This document shows positions 26,719-35,113 of a stretch of DNA of 64,000 bases, piece by piece. The stretch's first letter is position 1; every line of letters begins with the position of its first letter. The stretch lies in the NCBI RefSeq assembly GCF_003947415.1, contig NZ_QHKL01000006.1:62001-126000 (forward strand), written 5' to 3'. The notes under the pieces were generated by a model. The model did no database searches. It was not told the origin of the DNA and saw nothing but the letters and a program-made list of their open reading frames with translations. The position numbers were made by a program, and so were the translations under genes. This stretch comes from Amycolatopsis sp. WAC 01376. GTDB taxonomy: Bacteria; Actinomycetota; Actinomycetes; Mycobacteriales; Pseudonocardiaceae.

Positions 26719-27888
26719 ATGGTGGGCTTTGCCGGTAAAACTGCCGTCGCGGGATGCGTCGCTTTCATGGCATCGCTCGGCATCGGAGTCCCGGCGACGG
26801 CGGTCGCCGAGCAGTGCGCGAATCCGACGGGTACCTACACCGCCGCCGTTCCGTGGGGACAGCGGCTGATCGACCCCGTGCGGATCTGGCCGCTGTCGCG
26901 CGGCACCGGCCAGCTGGTCGCGGTGATCGGCACCGGGGTCGACGGCGGCAACGGCCAGTTCGCGGCCGGTCAGCTCGTCGGCGGCCAGGGCACCACGGCC
27001 GACGACTGCGACGGCCGGGGCACGATCGCCGCCGGGATCGTCGGCGCGCAACCGGATCCGTCCACGACGTTCACCGGGATCGCGCCCGGTGCCAAGATCC
27101 TGCCGATCCGGTACACGCAGGTGAACGGCGGCGGCGATCCCGGGCAGCTCGCGTCCGCCATCGAAACCGCGCTGAGCCGCGGCGCCGGGATCATCCTGAT
27201 CGCCGTCCCCGCGGCCGCCGACAGTCCCGCGCTGACCGGCGCCGTCTCGCGTGCGAGGGAGAAGGGCGCGCTGATCGTCTCTCCCGCCGCGGGGACGCAG
27301 CAGGGCCAGACGTCCTACCCGACCGCGACGCCAGGGGTGCTCGCCGTGGGGTCGACGAACCAGACCGGTGCGGCGGTGCAGACGGAATCCGGTTCGTACG
27401 TGGGGATTTCCGCGCCCGGCGCCGAACTGGTCAGCACCTCCGCCGGCGCGGGCGGGACGGTGGCGCATCGGTGGCCGGTGAGCGACCCGAGCCTGGCCGC
27501 CGCGCATGTCGCCGGTGTCGCCGCGCTCGTGCGCGCGTATCACCCGGAGCTGTCGCCGGAGCAGGTCGTCGCCCGGCTGACGCTGACCGCGCACCGTGGT
27601 CCGGGCGGCGGTCACGATCCCCGGCGGGGCTGGGGCGCGATCGACGCCTACGCCGCCGTTTCCGCCTCGATCCCGGCCGGTACACCCGGCCCGGGAGGAC
27701 CGCCGAGCGTCGCTCCGGACACCTTCGTCGTCCCCGCCGCCGCGCCCGCCCGAGCCAACGCGGACAAGGTTTCCGGCGTACTCGCCATCGCCGGGGTGGC
27801 CGCCGCCATCGCGGCGGGCGTGGTGGTGGCCGCGGTCCGGCGAGGCAAACGCCGGGGCTGGAAGCCGTCACGGTTCCGCGCCTCGTGA
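26719..27888 (+). CDS. Mycosin-like S8 protein with broken catalytic triad (pseudo-mycosin)
   Basis: 389-residue membrane-anchored subtilisin-fold protein of the type VII secretion mycosin (MycP) type: signal peptide (ending around ATAVAEQ), S8 domain, proline-rich linker and a C-terminal membrane helix (VLAIAGVAAAIAAGVVVAA) with a basic tail. The fold motifs are all present but two catalytic residues are replaced. The Asp motif DTGV reads GTGV (Gly71), the HGT motif reads RGT (Arg100), and only Ser258 in the GTS-equivalent DPSLAAAHVAG is retained. MycP proteins also stabilise the ESX membrane complex without proteolysis, which may be its role. GGAGGA directly abuts ATG 26719, an unusual spacing. 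Confidence 0.88.
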   Translation: MVGFAGKTAVAGCVAFMASLGIGVPATAVAEQCANPTGTYTAAVPWGQRLIDPVRIWPLSRGTGQLVAVIGTGVDGGNGQFAAGQLVGGQGTTADDCDGRGTIAAGIVGAQPDPSTTFTGIAPGAKILPIRYTQVNGGGDPGQLASAIETALSRGAGIILIAVPAAADSPALTGAVSRAREKGALIVSPAAGTQQGQTSYPTATPGVLAVGSTNQTGAAVQTESGSYVGISAPGAELVSTSAGAGGTVAHRWPVSDPSLAAAHVAGVAALVRAYHPELSPEQVVARLTLTAHRGPGGGHDPRRGWGAIDAYAAVSASIPAGTPGPGGPPSVAPDTFVVPAAAPARANADKVSGVLAIAGVAAAIAAGVVVAAVRRGKRRGWKPSRFRAS

Positions 27889-27930
27889 GCGGCAGCGGTG
27901 TACTGGGGGACACCGCCACCGCTCACGAGG
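27881..27930. terminator. Hairpin overlapping the pseudo-mycosin stop codon
   Basis: 21-bp arms with two adjacent mismatches (CCTCGTGAGCGG...CCGCTCACGAGG) around an 8-base loop. It includes the TGA at 27886-27888 and is followed by TCTTTTCG. Lies in a convergent junction. Confidence 0.7.
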
Positions 27931-27951
27931 TCTTTTCGCGACCCCCTGGGT

Positions 27952-28329
27952 TTAGGGGACGGGTACGCAGGCAGTCGAGCCCACGATGGCCACGCCGTCG
28001 CCGACGCGGGAGACGTGCACATTGAAGTCGGCGCCGTCGCGGCTGAACTGCGCGATCAGCTCACGCTGGTTGCTGCGGTCGCGTGTGCGCCAGCCCTGGT
28101 TTTCCATCAGGGGCAGGACGACGTCGACGAGGGTGCGGACCGCGTCGGACGCGTCGTCCACGCGGAGGCCGTACTGCCAGCAGAGCGACCGGCCCGGCTG
28201 AGCCGGGTCGCAGTCCAGTTCGCCTTCCACGGTGCGCTCCGCGGCGGTGCCGAAGGTGCCCGCGACGCCGTCGATGACCGCTGCCAGGTCTTCGGCCAGC
28301 GGGTCGAGCGCGGTGTTCGTGGTGATCAT
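27952..28329 (-). CDS. Hypothetical ESX-locus protein, 125 aa
   Basis: Not recognised as a named family. 125 residues, soluble, without signal peptide or membrane helix. Two cysteines (DCDPAQPGRSLCW) and a final ACVPVP could form a disulfide. The rest alternates helix (LAEDLAAVIDGVAGTF, AVRTLVDVVLPLMENQGW) with strands (ELIAQFSRDGADFNVHVSRVGDGVAIVGS), like small two-layer proteins found beside ESX genes. It is on the same strand as, and downstream of, the DUF1023 gene but a hairpin at 28352 separates them. A chaperone or immunity role is only a guess. Confidence 0.75.
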   Translation of the reverse strand: MITTNTALDPLAEDLAAVIDGVAGTFGTAAERTVEGELDCDPAQPGRSLCWQYGLRVDDASDAVRTLVDVVLPLMENQGWRTRDRSNQRELIAQFSRDGADFNVHVSRVGDGVAIVGSTACVPVP

Positions 28330-28351
28330 GACAAACCTTCAGTCTCTGTCG

Positions 28352-28387
28352 GTGAACCCGCTATTGGAATCGACACAGCGGGTTCAC
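28352..28387. terminator. Hairpin downstream of the DUF1023 gene
   Basis: Perfect 11-bp arms (GTGAACCCGCT at 28352-28362, complement at 28377-28387) with a 14-base loop. On the minus strand it comes after the DUF1023 stop at 28435. Confidence 0.6.
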
Positions 28388-28434
28388 GCGTGTGGCCGAC
28401 TCCCGCTGTACTCCTCTGCTCCGCCACTCATCCA

Positions 28435-29781
28435 TCACAAGCCTCGTCCGACGCCTTCGATGGCCATCTCGCGCAGCGAGCCGCCGGTGAAGCCTTCGTG
28501 CGTGACCGCGCCGCCGGTGATCACACCGTAGATGTTGTTCCACGAATCGGAACCCGGCTTCAGCACACCGCTGTGGGAATCGAAGCCCCACTGCAGGTCG
28601 CCGTCCGCGTCGCGGCCGGTTTCCAGTTCGACGACGCCGGGGAAGCGGTCGGGGTCCGCTCCGTGCCCGGCGCCGAGCCATTCGAAGAGGCCCGCGTTGC
28701 CCTGCGCGACCACGATCGGGTCGAAGGGGGCCGTCATGGAGTAGCGCTGCACACCGGCCTGGCTGACCGGGAGGTCGTCCGGGCTCCAGATCCCGTGGCC
28801 CATCCCCGCGGACTCGACGTGCAGAACCTGATCGGCCCTGAGCCCGAGCTGCTCCGCGAGCCCCACGGTCGCGCCGCCGTAGCTGTGCCCGACGGCGGTG
28901 ACCACGACACCCGGGCCGGCGTGGCTGTCGATCTGGCCGCGTAGTTCGTCGCCGAACGCCTTGAGATCGGGCGCCATGGTCTGCGCGTAATGCGCGGCGG
29001 GCCCTTCGGTGATGACGTTCTGCGGGAAGACCCCGTCGGCCCAGACCACCATCGCGGTCCGCCCGGTGGCGTCCGCGGCGACCAGGCTCTTGCCGAGGTC
29101 GGCGTAGCTCTGGAAGTTGTCGAACGAGGTGTTGACGCCGGGGACGAACAACCCGACGTTGCGGGTGCCCGGTTCGATCCGGCCGACCAGTTCGGCGATC
29201 CGCCCGTTACCGGACGGATCGAACCGCAGGATCTGCCGGTCGTTGGCGAGAATGTCCTCGTACAACGCGATCCGGGTGCGCGCGTTCGCGATGTCGTCGG
29301 CTTTTCCGCCGTGTGCAAGGAGGTTCGCGAGCCGCTCGCGTTCGGAGGTCAGCGCGTCGGCGACCTTCGTGCGGTTCTGGGCGATCGCGGTCGCCCAGGA
29401 TCCGGTGTCGGCCGCGCCGCCGACGCCCGCCGGATTCCCGGCCTTGGGCAACGGGTTCTCCGGCATGAGCGCCCGGTACGAAGCGGCGACCTGGACGTCG
29501 GCGCGCCGGTAACCGCCCGCCGCGGAGGTGAGTCCCTGATGGATCACCGTCGCCTTGGTGATCCGGCCGTCGAGTTTGCCCGCGACGTCCTTGATCGTCT
29601 TGGTGTACGTCGCCGATGCCGCGCCGGAAGCGGAAACCTGGCCGAACGCGGCGGCGGGGACGTTTTCACCCGCCAGCGCGGTCTGCGCGGTCTTGAGCAC
29701 GCCGGCACGCTGTTCGAGTTCCGCCGCCGCCGCTTCGAGCCTGGTGGGGGCGACTCGGTAACCGCCCGCACTGGATGCCAT
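28435..29781 (-). CDS. ESX-type N-domain plus DUF1023 alpha/beta hydrolase
   Basis: 448 residues. The N-terminal ~105 residues form a helical hairpin like ESX substrates and end in a YxxxD export signal, YRRAD (in AAGGYRRADVQVAAS). After a linker, a DUF1023 alpha/beta-hydrolase domain follows, with the nucleophile elbow GHSYGG and upstream pieces FVPGVNTSFDN and TAMVVWADG. The likely fate is export through the neighbouring type VII system as an extracellular esterase or lipase. GTG 29784 immediately precedes ATG 29781; the ATG is chosen. It lies 30 bases after the PPE-like gene on the same strand. Confidence 0.85.
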   Translation of the reverse strand: MASSAGGYRVAPTRLEAAAAELEQRAGVLKTAQTALAGENVPAAAFGQVSASGAASATYTKTIKDVAGKLDGRITKATVIHQGLTSAAGGYRRADVQVAASYRALMPENPLPKAGNPAGVGGAADTGSWATAIAQNRTKVADALTSERERLANLLAHGGKADDIANARTRIALYEDILANDRQILRFDPSGNGRIAELVGRIEPGTRNVGLFVPGVNTSFDNFQSYADLGKSLVAADATGRTAMVVWADGVFPQNVITEGPAAHYAQTMAPDLKAFGDELRGQIDSHAGPGVVVTAVGHSYGGATVGLAEQLGLRADQVLHVESAGMGHGIWSPDDLPVSQAGVQRYSMTAPFDPIVVAQGNAGLFEWLGAGHGADPDRFPGVVELETGRDADGDLQWGFDSHSGVLKPGSDSWNNIYGVITGGAVTHEGFTGGSLREMAIEGVGRGL

Positions 29782-29811
29782 CACCGAGCCGCCTCTCCTG
29801 GTCGGAAAAGA

Positions 29812-31113
29812 TCAGTACTGTTCGGGCTCTTCGCCGAGCACGGCGGGAGCGACCGGGGACGACTGACCCCAGACGTTCTCGGTCTCCACGAGCCACGGCG
29901 GGATGCGCCGTCCGGAACCCATGTCGCCGCCCGCGCCCATGCCCATCGGCATCATGGGCATCATCGGCATCGCGCCCTTGGCCGCCGCCGCGCCCGCCGC
30001 ACCGGCGGCCCCGCCCGCGAGCCCGCTCATCGCGCTGCCCGAGCCGCCGTCGCCCGCCAGACCGGAGAACGCGGCAGGCACCTCGCCGGGACCGGAGACC
30101 CCGCCGCCACCGATCGCGCCGCCGTCCAGCGAAGGCGCGCCACCACCGCCGATCGGGATACCGCCACCGGCCCCGCCCGCGGTCGCGCCCGCCCCACCGG
30201 CGCCGCCACCGCCGATCTCGCCGTCCTTCTTCTCGTCCTTGGGGTTCTTGCCGTTGGCCCAGCCCGGCACCCGCGGCATGATCGAGCCGAACCGGCCGAA
30301 CGCGGCGGCCGAGGCCGCGGCGAGACCGGCGGTGAACATGTCGCCGAACAACGGGTTCGACTTGGGGACCTGGCCCGGCTGCCCGGTGGTGGGCGGCGTG
30401 GAGCCGTCCGAAGGCAGCGGATGCGTGTTGTCACCCGGCACCACACCCACACCGGGTGTTCCGCCGATGTTGTTGCCGACCGAGCCACCCGGGGCGGTGC
30501 CGCCACCGGTGACCGGCGGCGGGGTGACGGCGTTCGGCGAGGCCGGAATGGACTCTTCCGCCGTCGAGTACTCGCCCGCGAGCTGGGTCATCACCACGAT
30601 CGCCTTGCTGTGCGCCGCGCTGGCCGCGCCCGCGGCCTGTTGCTGCGCTTCGACGTTCGCGATGGCCTGCTGCCGTTGCTGCGCGGCGTTGATGATCGTC
30701 GCCTGCGACGAATCCGGCGGCAGCAGCGGCGGATTGACGGCCAGCGCGAGGTCGGCGGGGGCGACGTCGGGCACCGCGACCGGCGGGGGCATCTCCTTCT
30801 TGGCCTTCACCAGCGCGTCCGCCGCGTCCTCGAGGAGGTTGTTCATCGCGTGCGCGGTCTGGGCGACCTTGCGGATGCCACCGACCAGGTCGGTGATCAT
30901 CGTGTGGTACTTGTCGGCGGCGCCGCCGGTCCAGCTGCCGGAGAAGTCCTTCAGCTCACCGGTCAGGTTCTCGGCCTGTTCGAACAGGCCGGAGCCGGTG
31001 GACTGCCATTTGTGGGCCGCGTGACGCGCCGTGTTCGGGTCGCCCGACTGCAGCATCGCGTAGAGCTGCTGGTGCGAGTACGCGGCGAAGTTCGTGTGCG
31101 CGGTCTCGGTCAT
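29812..31113 (-). CDS. PPE-like ESX secreted protein with Gly/Pro-rich tail
   Basis: 433 residues. The N-terminal ~170 residues are helical with a WTGG turn (FSGSWTGGAADKYH) as in WXG/PPE folds; the middle is glutamine and alanine rich helix (AAQQRQQAIANVEAQQQAAG); the long C-terminal region is glycine/proline rich, contains the run MPMMPMMPMGMG, and ends in the motif PPWLVETENVWG found at the end of many PPE-like proteins of Pseudonocardiaceae. Probably exported with the partner protein encoded just upstream, whose stop overlaps its start by 4 bases. Function outside the cell unknown. Confidence 0.82.
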   Translation of the reverse strand: MTETAHTNFAAYSHQQLYAMLQSGDPNTARHAAHKWQSTGSGLFEQAENLTGELKDFSGSWTGGAADKYHTMITDLVGGIRKVAQTAHAMNNLLEDAADALVKAKKEMPPPVAVPDVAPADLALAVNPPLLPPDSSQATIINAAQQRQQAIANVEAQQQAAGAASAAHSKAIVVMTQLAGEYSTAEESIPASPNAVTPPPVTGGGTAPGGSVGNNIGGTPGVGVVPGDNTHPLPSDGSTPPTTGQPGQVPKSNPLFGDMFTAGLAAASAAAFGRFGSIMPRVPGWANGKNPKDEKKDGEIGGGGAGGAGATAGGAGGGIPIGGGGAPSLDGGAIGGGGVSGPGEVPAAFSGLAGDGGSGSAMSGLAGGAAGAAGAAAAKGAMPMMPMMPMGMGAGGDMGSGRRIPPWLVETENVWGQSSPVAPAVLGEEPEQY

Positions 31114-31514
31114 CCCTTGTTCCCCCCGCCGTTCGAGCCGCTGTTACCGCCCAGCACGCCCCCGAGGGCGTTGAGCAGCGGATCGAGCAGCCCGGTCTGC
31201 TGACTCGAGTGGTTCATGTCGCCCGCCACCGAATCGTCGGCCGCCGCGTAGCCGTCGGCGACGGTCGTGGTGACGTCCTGCGCGAAGGTGATCGCGCCCT
31301 TGACCTGGTCCAGCAGCCCCTGCATCTCGGCGACGGCCGCCTGGTGCGCCTTGTTGAGTGAACCCGCCTCCCCGAACTCGCCGAACAGCAGCGGTTGTTC
31401 GCTCAGGGTCAGCAGGAAGTCGTTCGGCTTGGACATCGCGTGGATCTGGGTCTCCAGTTCCCGCACGAAGTCCTTCAGTGATTCCAGATGGACGTAGTAC
31501 GAGTGGTCTTGCAT
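31110..31514 (-). CDS. Helical ESX partner protein with YxxxD motif
   Basis: 134-residue helical protein, coupled by a 4-base ATGA overlap to the PPE-like gene, as PE genes are to PPE genes. After two long helices it carries YAAAD (in ADGYAAADDSVAG), matching the type VII export signal YxxxD/E, followed by a low-complexity Gly/Asn tail. It probably heterodimerises with the PPE-like product. Start ATG 31514 (MQDHSYYVHL) is preferred over the upstream start at 31568, which adds a basic stretch reaching into the 31572 hairpin region. Confidence 0.78.
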   Translation of the reverse strand: MQDHSYYVHLESLKDFVRELETQIHAMSKPNDFLLTLSEQPLLFGEFGEAGSLNKAHQAAVAEMQGLLDQVKGAITFAQDVTTTVADGYAAADDSVAGDMNHSSQQTGLLDPLLNALGGVLGGNSGSNGGGNKG

Positions 31515-31571
31515 TGATCCCGGCTCTCTCGTGAACGGCCACGCCGACAAGGGGACGACAACGCGCAAAGC

Positions 31572-31612
31572 CGGCCGGCCGGTGCCGAGGGGGTGAAAGC
31601 ACCGGCCGGCCG
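31572..31612. terminator. GC-rich hairpin between the esx pair and the PPE-type genes
   Basis: Perfect 14-bp arms (CGGCCGGCCGGTGC at 31572-31585, complement at 31599-31612) with a 13-base loop, just after the WXG100 stop at 31625 on the minus strand. Could be a partial terminator that makes esx transcripts more abundant than those of the genes beyond. Confidence 0.65.
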
Positions 31613-31624
31613 ACGGATGGGGGA

Positions 31625-31927
31625 TCAGCCGGCGAACAGGCCCTGGTTACGATTCTCCAGGCTGTGCTGGAGATCGTGGGCGTCGCCGACCTTGCCACCG
31701 AACTGCGCGATGATCGCCACGATGTCCGCGGTGGCCTGGCGCAGGCGGGTTTCAGACGCACGGGCCGCTTCACCGGCGGAGCTGCCGGAGGCGTACCAGG
31801 TCTGGGTGATCGGCTGCAGGTTCGTGTGCAGCTGTTCGAGCTGGGACGTGAGCGCCTTGGCCTTGGCGGCCAGCGAGGCCGAGCTGTGCTGCAGCGCGGC
31901 GAAGTTGATTTCGACGACGTCAGCCAT
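31625..31927 (-). CDS. WXG100 family protein (EsxB-like)
   Basis: 100-residue helix-turn-helix WXG100 protein; the turn motif appears as TWYASGSSAGE, that is W-x-x-x-G instead of strict WXG. No YxxxD signal is seen in its C-terminus, whereas its partner has one, so it may be the non-signalling member of the heterodimer. ATG 31927 (MADVVEINFAALQ) with an AGAGGACC site. It is 21 bases downstream of the other small esx gene on the same strand. Confidence 0.9.
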   Translation of the reverse strand: MADVVEINFAALQHSSASLAAKAKALTSQLEQLHTNLQPITQTWYASGSSAGEAARASETRLRQATADIVAIIAQFGGKVGDAHDLQHSLENRNQGLFAG

Positions 31928-31948
31928 GATTGGTGGTCCTCTCGCGGA

Positions 31949-32290
31949 TCAAGGGTTGAGCCGGTGGAACACGGTCTGGTCGACGGTTCCGCTGACCCCG
32001 GTCAGGCTTTCCCGGACCTGCTCGTCACCCGAGTTGTAGTTCCGGTTGCTCTCGTGCACGAGGCGCGACATCGTGTTGAGCTCGTTCACGGCGATGGTCA
32101 TCTTCTCCTGCAGACGGCGCTGCAGATCCCAGAACGCGACCGCCTGGTCACCCTTGTAGTTGTGCAGGGTCTGGGTCAGCTCGCTCTCCAAGCTGGCCAT
32201 CGTGGTCTTGGCGTTCGACGCGGTTTCCTCGAACCCCTGGACGGCGCGCGCCATCGCAGCTGCGTCTGCCTGATATCCCGTACCGGTCAT
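31949..32290 (-). CDS. WXG100 family protein (EsxA-like) with YxxxD signal
   Basis: 113-residue helical hairpin protein. The turn region reads YKGDQAVAFWD, where the WXG tryptophan is replaced by YKG. After helix 2 comes YNSGD (in NRNYNSGDEQVR), a match to the YxxxD type VII export signal. ATG 32290 has a GAGGAGGT ribosome site 8 bases upstream. First gene of the minus-strand ESX substrate operon; expected to pair with the 100-residue product downstream and leave through EccC recognition. The longer open frame upstream to 32674 is antisense to the membrane protein and is rejected. Confidence 0.9.
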   Translation of the reverse strand: MTGTGYQADAAAMARAVQGFEETASNAKTTMASLESELTQTLHNYKGDQAVAFWDLQRRLQEKMTIAVNELNTMSRLVHESNRNYNSGDEQVRESLTGVSGTVDQTVFHRLNP

Positions 32291-32483
32291 TGATGGCCAC
32301 CTCCTCTCATCTCGCTGGAAATCCCGGTGAGCACCAGGGGACGCCCTGTCTGCTCTTGTGAAGGACACGCTAGAAAACAGGGGAGTCCGGTCAAACGGCA
32401 CAACTGCCGGTCGCAGTGACGGCACTATTACCCACAGGTCGTCGGTAGGGCCTTCCCCACCATCGATCAGGGGGAGTACTCCA

Positions 32484-33473
32484 GTGTCCGGACCGGCGCC
32501 TCCCGGCACCCTCGAACCCATGGTGGACAAGGGTTCCAGGACAGTACTGCATCGGCCGCTGATGATCTTGGCGGCGGCGATGGCGGTGCTCGGGGTGATC
32601 GCGCTCGGCGGTCTCGTTTTCGACGATCGCAGCCTCGTCAACGCACCCATCTGGCTCAAACCGCTCAAATTCACGATTTCCGTGGGGCTCTACGCGGTGA
32701 CCCTTGCCTGGCTGATCGGGCAGCTCACGCGGGGCAAACGGCTCGGCTGGTGGCTCGGGACGGTGTTCGCGGCCGGCCTCGGCCTGGACATGGCGCTGCT
32801 GTTCTGGCAGGTCATCGTCCGCGGCAGGACACTCCACTTCAACCAGGCGACCCCGGCCGATCAGTGGATCAACAACATGGTCGCGAACGGTGCCTTCACC
32901 GGATGGGCGGCGACGGTGGCCATCGCGGTTCTCCTGCTGTTCCAACGTCTTCCCGACCGGGCGATGAACTCCGCGTTGCGCGCGGGTGCCGCGTTGTCCG
33001 TCGCCGGCATCGGGATCGCGCTGCTGATGTTCGGGGCGAACGAACAGCAGAAAGCCCAGTTCCGCTCCGGCGAACGGCCGTCGATCGTCGGTGCCCACGC
33101 GGTCGGCGTGCCCGACGGCGGCCCGGGGCTGCCGGTGCTGGGCTGGAGCACCGTGGGCGGGGACATGCGGATCCCGCACTTCTTCGGCATCCACGCGATC
33201 CAGGTGCTGCCGCTGCTCGCTTTCGGGCTGCTCAAGCTCGCCAGGCGGTATCCGGTGCTGGAATCGGAGTTCGTGCGGCGGAATCTGGTCCGGACCGCTT
33301 CGGTGGGCTTCGCGGGGCTGCTGGTGCTGCTCACCTGGCAGGCTCAGCGCGGGCAGTCCATCGTGCACCCCGATTTCTGGACGCTGGTCGCGGGCGCCGG
33401 GATCATCGCCGTCGTGGCCGCCGGCTCGGCGCTTTCGCTCCGGACGAGGCGGCCGATGCATCAGCTGCGGTGA
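32484..33473 (+). CDS. Multi-spanning membrane protein of unknown function
   Basis: About 329 residues with at least seven hydrophobic segments, including LMILAAAMAVLGVIALGGLVF, FTISVGLYAVTLAWLIG, LGTVFAAGLGLDMALLFWQV, GWAATVAIAVLLLF and VGFAGLLVLLTW. A conserved-looking NAPIWLKPLKF segment follows the first helix. No transporter family is recognised. GTG 32484 has an AGGGGGAG site 7 bases upstream and is preferred over ATG 32520 or the frame start at 32358. Divergent from the esx operon; no evident ESX link. Confidence 0.78.
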   Translation: MSGPAPPGTLEPMVDKGSRTVLHRPLMILAAAMAVLGVIALGGLVFDDRSLVNAPIWLKPLKFTISVGLYAVTLAWLIGQLTRGKRLGWWLGTVFAAGLGLDMALLFWQVIVRGRTLHFNQATPADQWINNMVANGAFTGWAATVAIAVLLLFQRLPDRAMNSALRAGAALSVAGIGIALLMFGANEQQKAQFRSGERPSIVGAHAVGVPDGGPGLPVLGWSTVGGDMRIPHFFGIHAIQVLPLLAFGLLKLARRYPVLESEFVRRNLVRTASVGFAGLLVLLTWQAQRGQSIVHPDFWTLVAGAGIIAVVAAGSALSLRTRRPMHQLR

Positions 33474-33541
33474 GCCGCCGCGAAATCCAGTCGGGACTTC
33501 CTTCGGGATCGGATAGTTTCCGGTTGATGAAGGGGGTAGGC

Positions 33542-34291
33542 GTGCACAAGACACGTACATTTCGGCGGTTTTCGGGCGTGGCGTTCACCGCCGCGGTAGT
33601 GCTGATCGGCGGGACGGCTTGTTCGTCGGCTTCGCCGGACGCGGGGGCTTCGGCGGCACCGGAGTCCTTCGGCCCGGCGGGATATCGCGGGCTGACGCCG
33701 GGGATGGCCAAGGGTGCCGCGTTGGCGGACGGGAAGCTCGCCACGGCACCGACGTCCACTTTGGATGGTTGCGCCGATTTTTCCTACGCGGGCGGCCCGG
33801 CACCCGACCCGGCACGGATGAAGGCGGAGGCGGACGCCGAGACCAAGGCCAAGGAGCTGAACAAGAAGGCCGACGAACTCCAGGCCGATCCGAAGCCGGG
33901 CGCCTCCGCCGAGGAGAGCGCCAAGGCGGCGGAGAAGTCCGCCAACGACACCCGGTTGTTCGCCGACGCCGCTCAGGCGTCCGCTGATCTGGCGGGCAAG
34001 CGGGAGGAACGTGACAAGGCCTTCGTGGCCGCCGGTGGTGCCTCGTTCGGCAAGGACGGGCTGCGTGAACTCGCCGCTCCTGCGGACGCGAAGACGGCGG
34101 AAGGGATCGGTGCCGGTTCGTCACTGGCCGAACTCAAGGCGGCCTACGACGCCAAGGGGTTGAAGGTCGGCGACAACGGCCGGTTCCAGGTTTCTGTCGA
34201 CGGAAAGCCTGGCTGGGTCTACGAGTTCACCGTCGACGGGGAGAAGGTCGGCTCGGTGTCGATGATCGACCCGAAGTCGAAGTGTGCCTGA
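33542..34291 (+). CDS. Secreted, possibly lipid-anchored, helical protein
   Basis: About 249 residues. The N-terminal signal (FSGVAFTAAVVLIGGTACSS) ends in a cysteine with a weak lipobox (GTAC). The mature protein has a charged helical centre (KAEADAETKAKELNKKADEL) and a C-terminal beta-rich part (VGDNGRFQVSVDGKPGWVYEFTVDGEKVGSVSMIDPKSKC). GTG 33542 has an ideal AGGGGG site 6 bases upstream, better than the ATG at 33527. Family not recognised; an envelope-located protein is likely. It converges with the S1 protease gene across a strong hairpin. Confidence 0.78.
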   Translation: MHKTRTFRRFSGVAFTAAVVLIGGTACSSASPDAGASAAPESFGPAGYRGLTPGMAKGAALADGKLATAPTSTLDGCADFSYAGGPAPDPARMKAEADAETKAKELNKKADELQADPKPGASAEESAKAAEKSANDTRLFADAAQASADLAGKREERDKAFVAAGGASFGKDGLRELAAPADAKTAEGIGAGSSLAELKAAYDAKGLKVGDNGRFQVSVDGKPGWVYEFTVDGEKVGSVSMIDPKSKCA

Positions 34292-34310
34292 GCTATCCGG
34301 TTCTCGGGCA

Positions 34311-34348
34311 GGGCGAAGGGCCGTTCGTTTCCGAACGGCCCTTCGCCC
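34311..34348. terminator. Bidirectional terminator hairpin
   Basis: Perfect 17-bp GC-rich arms (34311-34327 and 34332-34348) with a TTTC loop, 20 bases after the secreted protein's stop and 7 bases before the S1 protease stop, between convergent genes. Confidence 0.8.
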
Positions 34349-34354
34349 GTCTTC

Positions 34355-35059
34355 TCAGACTCCCGCGGTGGTGCGGATCCAGTCGCGGCTCGCCGCGACG
34401 CTGGCGTAGTTCTGGGTGCCCTGCGGGTTCGTGCCGGAGTTGCTGCCGGTCGAGCAGACGCCGACCTGGACGCCGTTCGAAAGCTGCGGGCCGCCCGAGT
34501 CGCCGTGCCAAGCCGAACCGTTGACGCCGACGCTGGCGATGGCCTGGCCGCCGTACGCGTCGCTGCTGGTTCCGGTGATGCGGACGTTGGCCGTCTTCAG
34601 GACGCTCGACGGCGGGTTGTTGCCCTGCGTGCGGCCCCAGCCGTAGATCTGGTTCGTGGTGCCGTTGGCCGGGTTCGCGGTGCCGAGCTTCATGTACGTC
34701 GTGCTGACCGCGGTCGTGAGATGCAGCAGGGCGATGTCGCCGCTCGGGGCCGCTTTCTGCTGGTCGACGTCGGCCTCGGTGCCCTGGTTCAGGTTGACGT
34801 TACCGACCTTGACGTGCATGCCGGGCTTGTTGAGGCAGTGCTTCGCGGTGAGGACCCACTGCGGGGCGATGATCGTGCCGGAGCAGTTGAAGCCGCCGAA
34901 CGCGGTGGCGTCGTCCCAGTAGATCTGGGCGCCCCACGGCGCGGAACTCACGGTGCCGCCGCCGATGATGTCCTGGCCCGCGTTCGCGGCGGGGGTGGCG
35001 GCGAGGGTCAGCGCAGCGGCGGCGCTCGCCACCGTTGCGACGATTTTGGACATACGCAT
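34355..35059 (-). CDS. Secreted trypsin-like serine protease (S1)
   Basis: 234-residue exported protease. Signal peptide VATVASAAAALTLAATPAANA, then the mature-type start IIGGGTVSSAPW. The triad is intact: His in LTAKHC, Asp in GDIALLHL and Ser in GDSGGP. Cysteine pairs NCSG/KHC fit the usual disulfide. The S1-pocket region reads NGSAWHGDSGGPQLSNGVQVGVCS, with no acidic residue clearly visible at the specificity position, so trypsin-like cleavage after Arg/Lys is unsure. ATG 35059 or 35053 could both serve. A LacI-type palindrome lies 42 bases upstream of the start. Confidence 0.92.
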   Translation of the reverse strand: MRMSKIVATVASAAAALTLAATPAANAGQDIIGGGTVSSAPWGAQIYWDDATAFGGFNCSGTIIAPQWVLTAKHCLNKPGMHVKVGNVNLNQGTEADVDQQKAAPSGDIALLHLTTAVSTTYMKLGTANPANGTTNQIYGWGRTQGNNPPSSVLKTANVRITGTSSDAYGGQAIASVGVNGSAWHGDSGGPQLSNGVQVGVCSTGSNSGTNPQGTQNYASVAASRDWIRTTAGV

Positions 35060-35100
35060 GAATACGCCCTTCGGCCTGCGTCGGGGAGTTCGCTTCGAGT

Positions 35101-35113
35101 TGAAACGGTTTCA
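35101..35113. promoter_or_regulatory. LacI-type operator-like palindrome upstream of the S1 protease
   Basis: TGAAACGGTTTCA, 6-bp arms around one base, resembling LacI/CcpA-family operators, in the protease promoter region. A second palindrome CTACCG/CGGTAG (35146-35161) lies further upstream. The 35060-35322 gap otherwise shows nothing. Confidence 0.45.

Noticed and set aside
34355-35059. S1 protease as a replacement for the inactive mycosin
   Set aside because: It has no membrane anchor, an unrelated fold and its own promoter; nothing ties it to ESX assembly beyond position.
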